64,000 nt of DNA. Source: Bacillus_BD oryzisoli_A (GTDB taxonomy: Bacteria; Bacillota; Bacilli; Bacillales; Cytobacillaceae). The notes under the pieces are model-generated. The model did no database searches. It saw nothing but the letters and a program-made list of their open reading frames with translations, and had not been told where the DNA came from. Positions 25,922 to 35,746 of this stretch are shown here, piece by piece (the stretch's first letter is position 1; every line of letters begins with the position of its first letter). The stretch covers positions 1,054,001-1,118,000 of the forward strand of contig NZ_JBHZRC010000001.1 in NCBI RefSeq assembly GCF_043641075.1. Direction: 5' to 3'. Position numbers and translations under genes: made by a program.

Positions 25922-26833
25922 TTACTTCCAGCTCCTTCCTGTACATTCTGAAATATGATCATAGCCAAGCTTCTGTAATAAATTAGGCAGTTCATCAATA
26001 ATCGAAGGACAAACAAAGGGATCAACAAAATTAGCTGTCCCAACAGCCACTGCACTCGCTCCTGCATAAAAATATTCAATAACATCCTCTGCAGTTTGAA
26101 TACCACCCATACCGATAATCGGAAGATTAACCTGCTGACTTACTTCATAGATCATTCTAATTGCAACAGGCTTTACGGCTGGTCCGGATAAACCACCTGT
26201 TTTATTTGCCAAAATCGGCCGCGCTGATTTAAGGTCAATTCTCATCCCAACTAGTGTATTGATCATTGTTAACCCGTCTGCACCGCCCGCTTCTGCCGCT
26301 TTGGCCATATCTACAATATTGCTTACATTTGGTGAAAGTTTTACGTAAACAGGAACAGATGATACTTCTTTTACTTTTTTCGTTAAATTTTCGGCAACCT
26401 CTGGTATCGTCCCAAAGGCTATTCCGCCTTCCTTTACATTTGGACAGGATATATTAAGCTCAAGTGCATGAACATTAGCAGCCTTCGATATTTCTTTGGC
26501 TACTTCCACATAATCTTCCTCAGTGGAACCAGCTACATTCGCAATAATTGGGACATCATACCGCTCAAGCCACGTGAGTTCCTCTGAGACAACTTTTTGC
26601 AAGCCTGGATTTTGCAATCCAATCGCATTAAGCATCCCCGCGGACGTTTCCGCAACTCTTGGAGTCGGGTTCCCAAAGCGCGGTTCAACTGTTGTTGCTT
26701 TAATCATGATGGCTCCAAGTCTGCTTAAATCATAGAACTGGCTGTATTCACGACCAAAGCCAAAACAGCCGGATGCTGGCATGATTGGATTTTTTAAATT
26801 AAGCCCTGGTAATTTCACATCAAGCATGCTCAT
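25922..26833 (-). CDS. pyrD: Dihydroorotate dehydrogenase, class 1B catalytic subunit
   Basis: The 303-residue FMN-binding barrel oxidises dihydroorotate to orotate. It has the N-terminal KNPIMPASGCFGFG, the catalytic-loop LNISCPNVKEGG with the Cys used by class 1B enzymes, and IGMGGIQTAEDVIEY for FMN phosphate. It overlaps pyrK by four bases. The PyrK partner carries electrons to NAD, which fits the 1B class rather than the membrane quinone-linked class 2. Confidence 0.97.
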   Translation of the reverse strand: MSMLDVKLPGLNLKNPIMPASGCFGFGREYSQFYDLSRLGAIMIKATTVEPRFGNPTPRVAETSAGMLNAIGLQNPGLQKVVSEELTWLERYDVPIIANVAGSTEEDYVEVAKEISKAANVHALELNISCPNVKEGGIAFGTIPEVAENLTKKVKEVSSVPVYVKLSPNVSNIVDMAKAAEAGGADGLTMINTLVGMRIDLKSARPILANKTGGLSGPAVKPVAIRMIYEVSQQVNLPIIGMGGIQTAEDVIEYFYAGASAVAVGTANFVDPFVCPSIIDELPNLLQKLGYDHISECTGRSWK

Positions 26834-27606
26834 AGTTCAACCTCCCCAGCCCGAAAAACAGGACCGTCACTGCAGACCTTTTTATATTTACCGTCTTTAT
26901 CATTCTTTGTATGACAGACACAGGCAAAACAAGCACCAATGCCACAGCCCATTCTTTCCTCTAAGGAAAGAAATACTTTTTTATCGGAGAAATTCGTTTC
27001 GAGGGCTTTAAGCATCGGAGTGGGTCCGCATGAGTAAAGAGTGTCAAAACCAAGGTTCTTTTCGGCGATGACATCTGTTACAAATCCCTTCGTACCATAC
27101 GATCCGTCCACTGTTGCTACATACGTCTCGCCAAGCAAAGAAAATTCCTGTTCATAAAAAACAGCATTTTTTGTTTGAAATCCGAGAACATGAATAACGG
27201 TGACACCTTTATCGGTAAGCTGTCGTGACAGTTCATAAAGCGGCGGTACACCAATTCCTCCGCCTACTAAAAGAGCAATTTCACCTTTTGCTGTTTCTTC
27301 AAGCGGGAATCCAGACCCAAGCGGACCTAATACATCAACAAGATCACCAGCATGCTTTTGGGAAAGCACGGTAGTACCTCTCCCTTCCGTTCGGTAGATC
27401 ATCGTAAATTCACTGCTTGTCTTATCAATTCTTGCGATTGAAATCGGTCTTCTTAAAAGTGGATCTATATGGTCTGACACCTTTAGCTGGACAAATTGAC
27501 CTGGTTCATTCATTTGTTGAACAAGCTCACCTTTTAAGGTGAGCTCATAAATTGAATCAGCTAATTCTGTCTGTGAGACGACTGTACACATCTCTTTGAT
27601 GATCAT
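26830..27606 (-). CDS. pyrK: Dihydroorotate dehydrogenase electron-transfer subunit
   Basis: The 258-residue flavoprotein has an FAD-binding domain (RRPISIARID), an NAD-binding domain (ALLVGGGIGVPPLYEL) and a C-terminal [2Fe-2S] site formed by C221, C226, C229 and C245. It passes electrons from PyrD to NAD+. The ATG overlaps the carB stop (ATGA) and follows AAGGGAGG. Partner pyrD overlaps its end. Confidence 0.97.
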   Translation of the reverse strand: MIIKEMCTVVSQTELADSIYELTLKGELVQQMNEPGQFVQLKVSDHIDPLLRRPISIARIDKTSSEFTMIYRTEGRGTTVLSQKHAGDLVDVLGPLGSGFPLEETAKGEIALLVGGGIGVPPLYELSRQLTDKGVTVIHVLGFQTKNAVFYEQEFSLLGETYVATVDGSYGTKGFVTDVIAEKNLGFDTLYSCGPTPMLKALETNFSDKKVFLSLEERMGCGIGACFACVCHTKNDKDGKYKKVCSDGPVFRAGEVEL

Positions 27607-30600
27607 GAGAGAACAGCCTCCCTTGAATTGACTGGTTTATCCATGGCCTCTGCTGAAAAGTTCATTGATTCAATAACACGTAGAATGGCTTCAGCTGTAT
27701 CCAGTGATGTTAAACAAGGGACTCCATTTTCAACTGACTCGCGGCGAATTCTAAAGCCATCACGTTCAGGCTGCTTGCCCTTTGAGAATGTGTTAATCAC
27801 AAATTGTGCTTCTCCGTTTCTAATCACATCTAAAAGATCAGGACCTTCTGAACCAATTTTGCTGACAACACTAACTGGAATGCCTGCTTTTTTCAGAAAT
27901 TCAGCTGTACCGCTCGTTGCCATCAAACGATAACCGATTGCTGCATAACGCTTTGCAATATGGAGTGCTTCCTCTTTTTCTTTATCAGCAATAGTTAAGA
28001 GCACGGTACCAAATTTTTGAATGGTAATTCCTGATGCCACAAGCGCCTTATACAACGCTTTTTCTAATGTATAATCTTTCCCCATAACTTCTCCTGTTGA
28101 TTTCATTTCTGGTCCTAATGAAATATCAACATTACGTAATTTCGCAAAAGAAAATACAGGTGCTTTAACATATACACCAGCTTTTTCAGGAACTAGACCT
28201 GAAACGTATCCCTGTTTAGCAAGCGACTGTCCAAGAATAACCTTTGTGGCGATATTAGCCATTGGTACATTTGTAATTTTACTTAAAAACGGTACTGTAC
28301 GGCTTGAGCGTGGGTTTACCTCAAGGACAAATACATCATCATTACTTACAACATATTGGATATTTAATAGACCCACAATATTCAATCCAAGCGCTAATTT
28401 TTCAGTATAAGAAATTAGTTTTTCCTTTACAGCTTTTGAAAGGCTTTGTGGTGGATATACAGCTATTGAATCACCGGAGTGCACACCTGCTCGTTCAATA
28501 TGCTCCATGATTCCAGGAATTACAACATCTTTCCCATCAGATATCGCATCCACCTCTATTTCTTTTCCCGTTAGATATCGGTCAATTAAGACTGGGTGCT
28601 CTGGATTGATTTTTACTGCATTTTCCATATAATGAAGCAGTTCTTCCTGTTTATAAACAATCTCCATTGCTCTTCCGCCTAAAACATAGGAAGGTCTGAC
28701 TAGAACCGGATAACCAATTTCCTCTGCGATTATTAATGCTTCATCCACAGATAGAGCAGTTTTCCCCTTTGGCATTGGAATATCTAATTGTACTAATGCC
28801 TGTTCAAACTTATCACGGTCCTCAGCCCGGTCTAAATCCTCTAAAGAGGTTCCTAATATTTTCACCCCATGCTCGACAAGCTTTGAGGCAAGGTTAATCG
28901 CAGTTTGACCGCCGAACTGTACAACCACTCCCATTGGTTTTTCCAAATCAATGATTGCCATAACATCTTCAGTTGTTAACGGTTCAAAGTACAATTTATC
29001 AGATATACTGAAATCAGTTGAGACGGTTTCAGGATTATTATTAATAATGATTGCTTCATACCCAGCTTCTTTAATGGCCCATACTGAATGGACTGTTGCA
29101 TAATCGAATTCAACACCCTGGCCAATTCGGATTGGACCTGATCCTAACACAATAACGCTTTTTCGATCTGTAACAAGTGATTCGTTTTCCTCTTCATATG
29201 TTCCGTAAAAATATGGTGTTTCCGATTCAAATTCTGCTGCACATGTGTCAACCATTTTATAAACAGGTATAACACCCTGCTTCACACGATAATCATAAAT
29301 GGAACGCTCTGTTGTATCCCAAAGCTTAGATAGGGCTAAATCAGAGAAGCCTTTTTTCTTAGCCTTTTCAACCCATTCACGTTCAAATGGATGATTGGAC
29401 AGTTCTCTTTCAAACTTAATAATTCCTTCCATTTTGTATAAGAAGAATAAATCAATTTGACTCCACTCATGAATCGTTTCAATGCTGACACCTCGTCTTA
29501 ATGCCTCAGCAAGGTAAAATAAACGTTCATCGCCTGCTTTACGGATTCGTTTTTCAATTACATCATCACTAAAGCTTTCTCCATTTGGCAGTTCAAAATG
29601 ATAGACATTGCTTTCAAGTGAGCGGATTGCCTTTAATAACGACTCTTCAAATGTCCGTCCGATTGCCATGATTTCCCCGGTTGCTTTCATTTGTGTTCCC
29701 AGTAAGCGGTTGGCTGACTCAAACTTATCGAACGGCCATCTTGGAATTTTTGTCACAATATAGTCAAGGGCCGGCTCAAAACAAGAGTAGGTTTTGCCTG
29801 TAACTGGATTCATCATTTCATCAAGTGTCAGACCAACAGCAATTTTAGCTGCAAGCTTCGCAATCGGATAGCCGGTTGCCTTTGACGCTAGTGCCGAAGA
29901 ACGGCTGACACGTGGATTTACTTCGATAATGTAATAGTTGTAGCTGTTAGGATCAAGGGCAAGCTGAACATTACATCCGCCTTCAATTTGAAGAGCCCGT
30001 ATGATTTTCAAGGATGCATTACGAAGTAATTGATACTCACGGTCGCTCAATGTTTGGCTTGGTGCCACGACAATGGAATCTCCCGTGTGCACACCAACTG
30101 GGTCAATGTTTTCCATATTACATACAACAATTGCATTATCAGCAGAGTCTCGCATAACCTCATATTCGATTTCCTTAAATCCAGCAATGCTTTTCTCTAA
30201 TAAACATTGTGTCACAGGGCTGTATTTTAAGCCGCTTGTAACAATTTCCACTAGCTCTTCTTCATTATGACAGATTCCTCCACCAGTACCTCCAAGAGTA
30301 AAGGCTGGACGAACAATCACTGGATAGCCGATTTTAGCCACAAATGCGTATGCCTCTTCAAGATTATGAATGATATCACTTTCAGGAACAGGTTCATTTA
30401 GCTCATTCATAAGCGTTCTGAATAAATCACGGTCTTCTGCTTTCTCAATAGCTGTAAGCTTCGTTCCTAGTATTTCTACTCCGCATTCATCTAACAAGCC
30501 TGATTTTGCTAATTCAACAGCAAGGTTTAAACCTGTCTGTCCTCCTAATGTTGGCAATAATGCATCAGGTCGTTCTTTTCTGATAATTCTTTCCACAAAT

Positions 30601-30815
30601 TCAAGTGTAAGTGGTTCAATATAGACTGCATCCGCAATCTCCGTATCTGTCATAATTGTTGCAGGATTGGAGTTCACAAGGATAACCTTGTAGCCTTCTT
30701 CTTTTAATGCTAAACACGCCTGTGTTCCTGCGTAATCAAATTCTGCTGCTTGCCCGATGACAATCGGACCGGATCCGATTACTAAAATACTGTTAATATC
30801 ATTACGCTTTGGCAT
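27603..30815 (-). CDS. carB: Carbamoyl-phosphate synthase large subunit
   Basis: The 1070-residue protein has two homologous ATP-grasp halves (about 1-550 and 550-930), each with a biotin-carboxylase-like fold, and a C-terminal MGS-like allosteric domain. It begins MPKRNDINSILVIGSGPIVI, and the second half restarts with VIVLGSGPIRIGQGVEFDYA. It makes carbamoyl phosphate from bicarbonate, ammonia and two ATP. The frame is open to 30845, but the ATG at 30813-30815 follows CAGGAGGG, giving a 14-bp overlap with carA. Within the pyr operon it should be the pyrimidine-specific enzyme (PyrAB). Confidence 0.97.
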   Translation of the reverse strand: MPKRNDINSILVIGSGPIVIGQAAEFDYAGTQACLALKEEGYKVILVNSNPATIMTDTEIADAVYIEPLTLEFVERIIRKERPDALLPTLGGQTGLNLAVELAKSGLLDECGVEILGTKLTAIEKAEDRDLFRTLMNELNEPVPESDIIHNLEEAYAFVAKIGYPVIVRPAFTLGGTGGGICHNEEELVEIVTSGLKYSPVTQCLLEKSIAGFKEIEYEVMRDSADNAIVVCNMENIDPVGVHTGDSIVVAPSQTLSDREYQLLRNASLKIIRALQIEGGCNVQLALDPNSYNYYIIEVNPRVSRSSALASKATGYPIAKLAAKIAVGLTLDEMMNPVTGKTYSCFEPALDYIVTKIPRWPFDKFESANRLLGTQMKATGEIMAIGRTFEESLLKAIRSLESNVYHFELPNGESFSDDVIEKRIRKAGDERLFYLAEALRRGVSIETIHEWSQIDLFFLYKMEGIIKFERELSNHPFEREWVEKAKKKGFSDLALSKLWDTTERSIYDYRVKQGVIPVYKMVDTCAAEFESETPYFYGTYEEENESLVTDRKSVIVLGSGPIRIGQGVEFDYATVHSVWAIKEAGYEAIIINNNPETVSTDFSISDKLYFEPLTTEDVMAIIDLEKPMGVVVQFGGQTAINLASKLVEHGVKILGTSLEDLDRAEDRDKFEQALVQLDIPMPKGKTALSVDEALIIAEEIGYPVLVRPSYVLGGRAMEIVYKQEELLHYMENAVKINPEHPVLIDRYLTGKEIEVDAISDGKDVVIPGIMEHIERAGVHSGDSIAVYPPQSLSKAVKEKLISYTEKLALGLNIVGLLNIQYVVSNDDVFVLEVNPRSSRTVPFLSKITNVPMANIATKVILGQSLAKQGYVSGLVPEKAGVYVKAPVFSFAKLRNVDISLGPEMKSTGEVMGKDYTLEKALYKALVASGITIQKFGTVLLTIADKEKEEALHIAKRYAAIGYRLMATSGTAEFLKKAGIPVSVVSKIGSEGPDLLDVIRNGEAQFVINTFSKGKQPERDGFRIRRESVENGVPCLTSLDTAEAILRVIESMNFSAEAMDKPVNSREAVLS

Positions 30816-31899
30816 AAGTGTTTCCCTCCTGTTTAGCAGTCTCAATTAAATCAAGAAATTGTTGGAATAGGTTATTTGAATCCTCAGGTCCTGGTGAAGC
30901 TTCTGGATGATATTGAACAGTAAAAGCTGGATAGTCTTTGTGCTTTAATCCTTCAACACTGCCATCATTTAAAGCAACCTGTGTAACTTCTAAACGTGTA
31001 TCTGCAATTGACTTTTCATCAACCGTAAAACCATGGTTCTGTGAAGTAATGTATACTTTTCCAGTTGTCAGATCCTTTACCGGGTGGTTTGAACCGCGGT
31101 GGCCAAATTTCATCTTTTCCGTGTCTGCTCCACATGCTAGAGCAAACAGCTGATGGCCAAGACAGATTCCAAACAGAGGTGTTTTACCAAGAATCCCTTG
31201 AATCATACCGATAGCTTCAGGAACATCTTTTGGATCTCCAGGTCCATTTGAAAGCATCACACCATCAGGATTTAATTCAAGAATTTCTTCTGCTTTTGTA
31301 TTGTAAGGCACCACGATTACATCACAATCACGGCGGTTTAATTCTCTTAATATCCCGTGTTTCATGCCGAAATCAACAAGCACAACTCTTCTGCCTCTGC
31401 CGGGGCTTGGATATGGTGTCTTTGTTGATACCTGTTTTACTTGATCGCGTCGAACCTCCGTCGCCCGTAATCTTTCTAATACATCATCAACATTCTCGGT
31501 CATATTACAAAGAGCACCCTTTAATGTACCGTGCTTACGGATGACCCTAGTAAGTTTTCTCGTGTCAATACCGGAGATACCCGGAATATTCTTAAGCTTA
31601 AAATACTCATCTAATGATTTTTCACTTCTCCAGTTAGATGGAAAATCTGCTGTTTCCTTTACAATAAAGCCGCTGATTGCAGGAGTAATTGATTCAAAGT
31701 CATCACGGTTAATCCCATAATTACCAATGAGGGGGTAAGTTAACGTAACAATTTGCCCGCAATAGGATGGGTCTGAAAGTACCTCTTGATATCCTGTCAT
31801 TCCGGTATTAAAAACCACCTCTCCTGAACAACTTGTTTCACTTCCAAATGCTTCTCCAATAAATACTGTTCCATCTTCTAGAATAAGCTTCTTTTTCAT
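30802..31899 (-). CDS. carA: Carbamoyl-phosphate synthase small (glutaminase) subunit
   Basis: The 365-residue subunit supplies ammonia from glutamine to CarB. The class I amidotransferase domain has the nucleophile elbow FGICLGHQLFALA and the HPEASPGP His/Glu pair. The N-terminal domain has FNTGMTGYQEVLSDPSY. The ATG overlaps the pyrC stop by four bases, and its 3' end overlaps carB. Confidence 0.97.
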   Translation of the reverse strand: MKKKLILEDGTVFIGEAFGSETSCSGEVVFNTGMTGYQEVLSDPSYCGQIVTLTYPLIGNYGINRDDFESITPAISGFIVKETADFPSNWRSEKSLDEYFKLKNIPGISGIDTRKLTRVIRKHGTLKGALCNMTENVDDVLERLRATEVRRDQVKQVSTKTPYPSPGRGRRVVLVDFGMKHGILRELNRRDCDVIVVPYNTKAEEILELNPDGVMLSNGPGDPKDVPEAIGMIQGILGKTPLFGICLGHQLFALACGADTEKMKFGHRGSNHPVKDLTTGKVYITSQNHGFTVDEKSIADTRLEVTQVALNDGSVEGLKHKDYPAFTVQYHPEASPGPEDSNNLFQQFLDLIETAKQEGNTYAKA

Positions 31900-33179
31900 A
31901 CCTTTTCACGTCCCTTTTCCCAAGCTATCTTTCCGTCAACCAATGTTACAACAGGCCAGCCCTTACATTCCCAGCCGCTAAATGGTGTGTTTCGTCCTTT
32001 TGATAAAAAGTTTTGCGGATTGATCTTTTCTTCATGATTTAAATCAAGTAAGACTATATCAGCCGGGGCGCCAACCATTAGTTCCCCTGCATTCAGACCA
32101 AATGCTTGTGCAGGCTTGGTGCTTAAATACTTGATTAACTGCGATAATGACATAATTCCCTTTTCAACAAAATGTGTATATAAAAGTGGAAAAGCCGTTT
32201 CTAAACCAACAATTCCGAATGGTGCGAGCTGCATACCTTCTGCCTTTTCTTCCTTCGTATGCGGCGCATGATCTGTCGCTATAAAATCAATTGTCCCGTC
32301 TAAAAGACCTTCTATTAATGCTTCGCGATCTTTAGAGCCTCGTAAAGGGGGATTCATTTTATAGTTTGGATCTAATCCTGGAATGTCCTCTTCACATAAT
32401 AATAAATGATGAGGGGTCACTTCTGCAGTGACATGTATTCCTGCCCGCTTTGCATCTCTAACCGTACGAACTGATTCCTTCGTGCTGATGTGGCAGACAT
32501 GGTAATGACAATTTGCTGCTTCAGCAAGAAGTACGTCTCGGGCAATATGTACGGACTCACAAACAGATGGGATTCCGTTTATTCCGTGTTCCTCAGAAAA
32601 AGACCCTTCATGTACAGCGCCTTTATTTATCAATGTATTTTCCTCACAGTGAGCAACAACAGTCAAGCCTTCTTTAGCTGCTTTCTTCATCGCTGTAAGC
32701 ATCATATCCGCTGATTGAACACCTACACCGTCATCTGTTAAAGCAAATACACCCGCTTCTTTTAATGCGGAGAAATCAGTTAATTCCTTGCCCGCTTCCC
32801 TTATCGTAATTGAGCCATACGGAAGTACTTTAACAACACCAGTTTCTTGAATTCGTTTGTGGAGCCATTCTAACTGCTCCTTAGAATCAGGAACGGGTCT
32901 TGTATTTGGCATCGCCGCGATTGTCGTAAATCCCCCTTTTGCAGCTGCAAGCGTACCTGTCGCAATGGTTTCTTTTTTCTCGCCGCCGGGCTCTCGTAAA
33001 TGAACATGTAGGTCAATAAATCCAGGGGCAACTACCAAGCCGTCCGCGTCTATCGTTTCATCTACATTCACGTTTGTTAGACTTCCAATTTCTTTTATGA
33101 ATCCATTTTCGATAAGGATATCTCCTGTTGTAAGTTCTTCATTAATTAGCAATCGTCCATTTTTGATGAGTATTGACAC
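31896..33179 (-). CDS. pyrC: Dihydroorotase
   Basis: The 427-residue zinc amidohydrolase cyclises carbamoyl aspartate to dihydroorotate. Metal and substrate motifs are FIDLHVHLREPGGEKKET, AHCEEN, CHISTKESV and FIATDHAPHTKEEK, the class I bacterial type. The GTG at 33177-33179 is seven bases after AAGGGGGA and lies 38 bp inside the end of pyrB, so translation is probably coupled. carA overlaps the other end. Confidence 0.96.
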   Translation of the reverse strand: MSILIKNGRLLINEELTTGDILIENGFIKEIGSLTNVNVDETIDADGLVVAPGFIDLHVHLREPGGEKKETIATGTLAAAKGGFTTIAAMPNTRPVPDSKEQLEWLHKRIQETGVVKVLPYGSITIREAGKELTDFSALKEAGVFALTDDGVGVQSADMMLTAMKKAAKEGLTVVAHCEENTLINKGAVHEGSFSEEHGINGIPSVCESVHIARDVLLAEAANCHYHVCHISTKESVRTVRDAKRAGIHVTAEVTPHHLLLCEEDIPGLDPNYKMNPPLRGSKDREALIEGLLDGTIDFIATDHAPHTKEEKAEGMQLAPFGIVGLETAFPLLYTHFVEKGIMSLSQLIKYLSTKPAQAFGLNAGELMVGAPADIVLLDLNHEEKINPQNFLSKGRNTPFSGWECKGWPVVTLVDGKIAWEKGREKV

Positions 33180-34080
33180 TTTTCATTCCCCCTTTTTTAT
33201 TTTCCAATGCTCGTTTAATTACAGCCATGCGGACAAAAACGCCGTTTTTCATTTGTGTGAAGATTCTCGAACGGCTGCATTCAACTAATTCATCTGCTAT
33301 TTCAACGTTTCTATTTACCGGTGCAGGGTGCATAATAATACTCCCCTGCTTCATTCTTTTTTCACGTTCAATTGTTAAACCATATTGTTGATGATAATCC
33401 TTAGATACATCTGAATCACTGCCATCGTGCCGTTCATGTTGGATACGTAAAAGCATCACAACATCTGATGTTTCGATCGCTGTGTCCACTTCCTCGTAGG
33501 CCCCATTTTCAAGAAATGCGTCGTCAAACCATTCTTTCGGACCAGAGAAAACCACCTTCGCCCCTAATCTTGTTAAGGCATCTGCGTTTGAACGAGCAAC
33601 ACGGCTATGACTTACATCACCGATAATGGCCACCTTTAATCCCTTAAAATCTCCAAACTCCTGTTGAATCGTCAACAAGTCTAAAAGTGATTGGGTTGGA
33701 TGATGACCACAGCCGTCTCCTGCATTTATAACAGGGATTCCAACGCGTCCGATTAATTCATTAAAAAAATGATCTGTTTCATGCCGGATGACTACTGCAT
33801 GAACTCCGATTGATTCAAGTGTTCGAACAGTGTCATATAATGTCTCACCCTTTAACACACTTGAGAAATCAGCATCAAACGGGATCACCTCTAAGCCAAG
33901 CCTTCTCTCTGCCACTTCAAAACTGGATTTTGTTCTAGTACTCGGCTCAAAAAATAAATTTGCCACAAACTGCTGCTCAGCAGGCTTCCATTGTTTACCG
34001 TCGATAAACTTTTGCGCTTCGCTTAAAATTTCTTTTATTTCCTCGGTAGACAAAGTAGTAGTCGATAATAAATGGTTCAT
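33142..34080 (-). CDS. pyrB: Aspartate carbamoyltransferase catalytic subunit
   Basis: The 312-residue enzyme joins carbamoyl phosphate and aspartate. Motifs: carbamoyl-phosphate site FFEPSTRTKSSFE, GDGCGHHPTQSLLD and MHPAPVNRNVEI. No pyrI regulatory gene is present, as in Bacillus. The ATG at 34078-34080 has GGAGG eight bases upstream; an ATG five codons earlier sits on that site. A 240-bp gap separates it from pyrP but holds no recognisable PyrR-binding attenuator. Confidence 0.96.
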   Translation of the reverse strand: MNHLLSTTTLSTEEIKEILSEAQKFIDGKQWKPAEQQFVANLFFEPSTRTKSSFEVAERRLGLEVIPFDADFSSVLKGETLYDTVRTLESIGVHAVVIRHETDHFFNELIGRVGIPVINAGDGCGHHPTQSLLDLLTIQQEFGDFKGLKVAIIGDVSHSRVARSNADALTRLGAKVVFSGPKEWFDDAFLENGAYEEVDTAIETSDVVMLLRIQHERHDGSDSDVSKDYHQQYGLTIEREKRMKQGSIIMHPAPVNRNVEIADELVECSRSRIFTQMKNGVFVRMAVIKRALENKKGGMKSVNTHQKWTIAN

Positions 34081-34263
34081 TTTTAAAGCCTCCATTTTAT
34101 AAGACTTATACTAGAAACCTTTTACAAGTAATCTAGTATTTTCACAAGTATAAATCAGATGTTTTAGAATAAAGCCTATGTTGCTTCTATTTAATATAGT
34201 CAGTCAATTTTTACTAATGTGACAGGTCAGTTCATAATACTTTTAAGAATTTATTTTTTAGAA

Positions 34264-34300
34264 GACGGCGTTCAGCTTCCGAAGTATTTTGAACGCCGTC
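34264..34300. repeat. Perfect hairpin between pyrP and pyrB, possible terminator on the plus strand
   Basis: GACGGCGTTCA and TGAACGCCGTC form an 11-bp perfect stem. The minus-strand transcript continues with TTCTAAAAAATAAA, not a clean T-run; the plus strand continues TTTATCTTTA. In B. subtilis a PyrR attenuator sits in this gap, but here the binding-loop consensus (CAGAGAGG-like) and an antiterminator are not visible. No other feature was found in 34081-34320. Confidence 0.5.
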
Positions 34301-34320
34301 TTTATCTTTAGCATTGATTT

Positions 34321-35607
34321 CTAATGTGTTTCAAACATATCTTCCTTGACATCTTCTCTGCCAGGCAGAACTAAATTCAATATGATACCAATAATTGCGG
34401 CAAAGGCCATCCCTTGAAGCTGGAATTGATCTGAGACTTTTATTAAAGCTCCGCCAATCCCTAAAACAAGTATGACAGAGGATATAGCTAAGTTCCGGTT
34501 GCTTCCAAAATCAATTTTATTATCAACCAGCATTCGTAAGCCAGATGAAGCGATAATTCCAAACAACAGGATTGATACTCCACCCATGACAGCCTGTGGA
34601 ATCGTACTAATTAATGCAGAAATTTTTCCGATAAAACCAAACACGATGGCAACCACAGCTGCACCAGCAATAACATAGACACTGTATACTTTCGTTAAAG
34701 CAAGAACGCCAATATTTTCGCCGTAGGTTGTTTTTGGAGGTCCGCCGATTAAAGCGGAAATCATTGTTGCAGTTCCATCTCCTAGGATGGAGCGATGCAA
34801 GCCGGGCTCCTTAATATAATCGCGACCCACTACTTTACTTAAGACTAGTTGATGACCAATATGCTCTGAAATCGTAACAACTGCTATTGGCACCATCAAG
34901 AGAATAATATCTAATGTAACCTTTACATCATAGTCTACAAACGGAACGATAAATTGCGGCCATACAAACCATTTTGCTTCAAGCACCGGAGAAAAATCGA
35001 TAACTCCCACCAATAGCGCATAAATGTAACCGACAATTATTCCTGCAAGAATGGAAACCATTCCTAAAAATCCCTTAAAGAAAATGGAGAAGAAAATTGT
35101 TGCAGCCAATGTAATAAGCCCAACAGAGAAGTAAAGTAAATCATATTCACCTGTTACCGGCTCATTCATGGCCATATTAACAGCTGTCCCGGCTAAGGAT
35201 AAGCCAATAACCATAATAACAGGACCTACAACAATCGGCGGCAGAAGCTTCATAATCCAGCGGTACCCTGCTTTTTTTATGATAAGTGCGACAAGACCAT
35301 AGACAAGACCGACAATAAAGCTTCCAATCATAGCCGCTCCAGCTCCACCCTCACTTGCCTTTGCTGCAATAATTGGCGCTATGAAGGCAAAGGAAGAACC
35401 GAGGTAAGCAGGCACCTGCCACTTCGTTATGATAAGAAAAGCAAGTGTTCCTAGTCCGCTGGAAATAAGTGCAATGGCCGGATCTAGATCCACTAATACT
35501 GGAACTAATACCGTTGCACCAAACATGGCAAATAAATGCTGTAAACTTAAGGTCACCCATTGTATCGGTGATGGTACATCTTTTATATCTAATACTGGTT
35601 TATTCAT
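34321..35607 (-). CDS. pyrP: Uracil permease (NCS2 family)
   Basis: The 428-residue membrane protein has 12-14 predicted membrane segments and the NCS2 signature region around GPPKTTYGENIGVLALTKV. It imports uracil by proton symport. Position as the second gene of the pyr operon, between two regulatory gaps, is the same as B. subtilis pyrP. The ATG follows GGAGGAAAGACAGCT. Confidence 0.95.
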   Translation of the reverse strand: MNKPVLDIKDVPSPIQWVTLSLQHLFAMFGATVLVPVLVDLDPAIALISSGLGTLAFLIITKWQVPAYLGSSFAFIAPIIAAKASEGGAGAAMIGSFIVGLVYGLVALIIKKAGYRWIMKLLPPIVVGPVIMVIGLSLAGTAVNMAMNEPVTGEYDLLYFSVGLITLAATIFFSIFFKGFLGMVSILAGIIVGYIYALLVGVIDFSPVLEAKWFVWPQFIVPFVDYDVKVTLDIILLMVPIAVVTISEHIGHQLVLSKVVGRDYIKEPGLHRSILGDGTATMISALIGGPPKTTYGENIGVLALTKVYSVYVIAGAAVVAIVFGFIGKISALISTIPQAVMGGVSILLFGIIASSGLRMLVDNKIDFGSNRNLAISSVILVLGIGGALIKVSDQFQLQGMAFAAIIGIILNLVLPGREDVKEDMFETH

Positions 35608-35639
35608 AGCTGTCTTTCCTCCATCAGATTAACTTTACA

Positions 35640-35735
35640 TAAAAACCCTCTTGTTGTGACAAAGAGGGTTAAAAGGGCAGACTAAAGACAGTTCTTTAGT
35701 CCTTTCCCTTTGTCAGCCTCTCTGTGCTGCTTTTA
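35640..35735 (-). promoter_or_regulatory. PyrR-dependent transcription attenuator between pyrR and pyrP
   Basis: On the minus strand the PyrR binding loop AGCACAGAGAGGCTGACA (about 35712-35729) matches the CAGAGAGG consensus. Next comes an antiterminator hairpin with GACTAAAG/CTTTAGTC and AAAGGG/CCCTTT arms. A terminator stem AACCCTCTT/AAGAGGGTT (35644-35670) with a T-run follows. With UMP bound, PyrR would stabilise the anti-antiterminator and stop transcription before pyrP. Confidence 0.9.
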
Positions 35736-35746
35736 AAAGGGGTATT

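Noticed and set aside
34264..34300. pyrP-pyrB hairpin as an intrinsic terminator of the pyr operon
   Set aside because: The minus-strand flank is TTCTAAAAAATAAA without a T-run. Terminating there would cut off pyrB-pyrE, which have no strong promoter of their own. I list it only as a hairpin.
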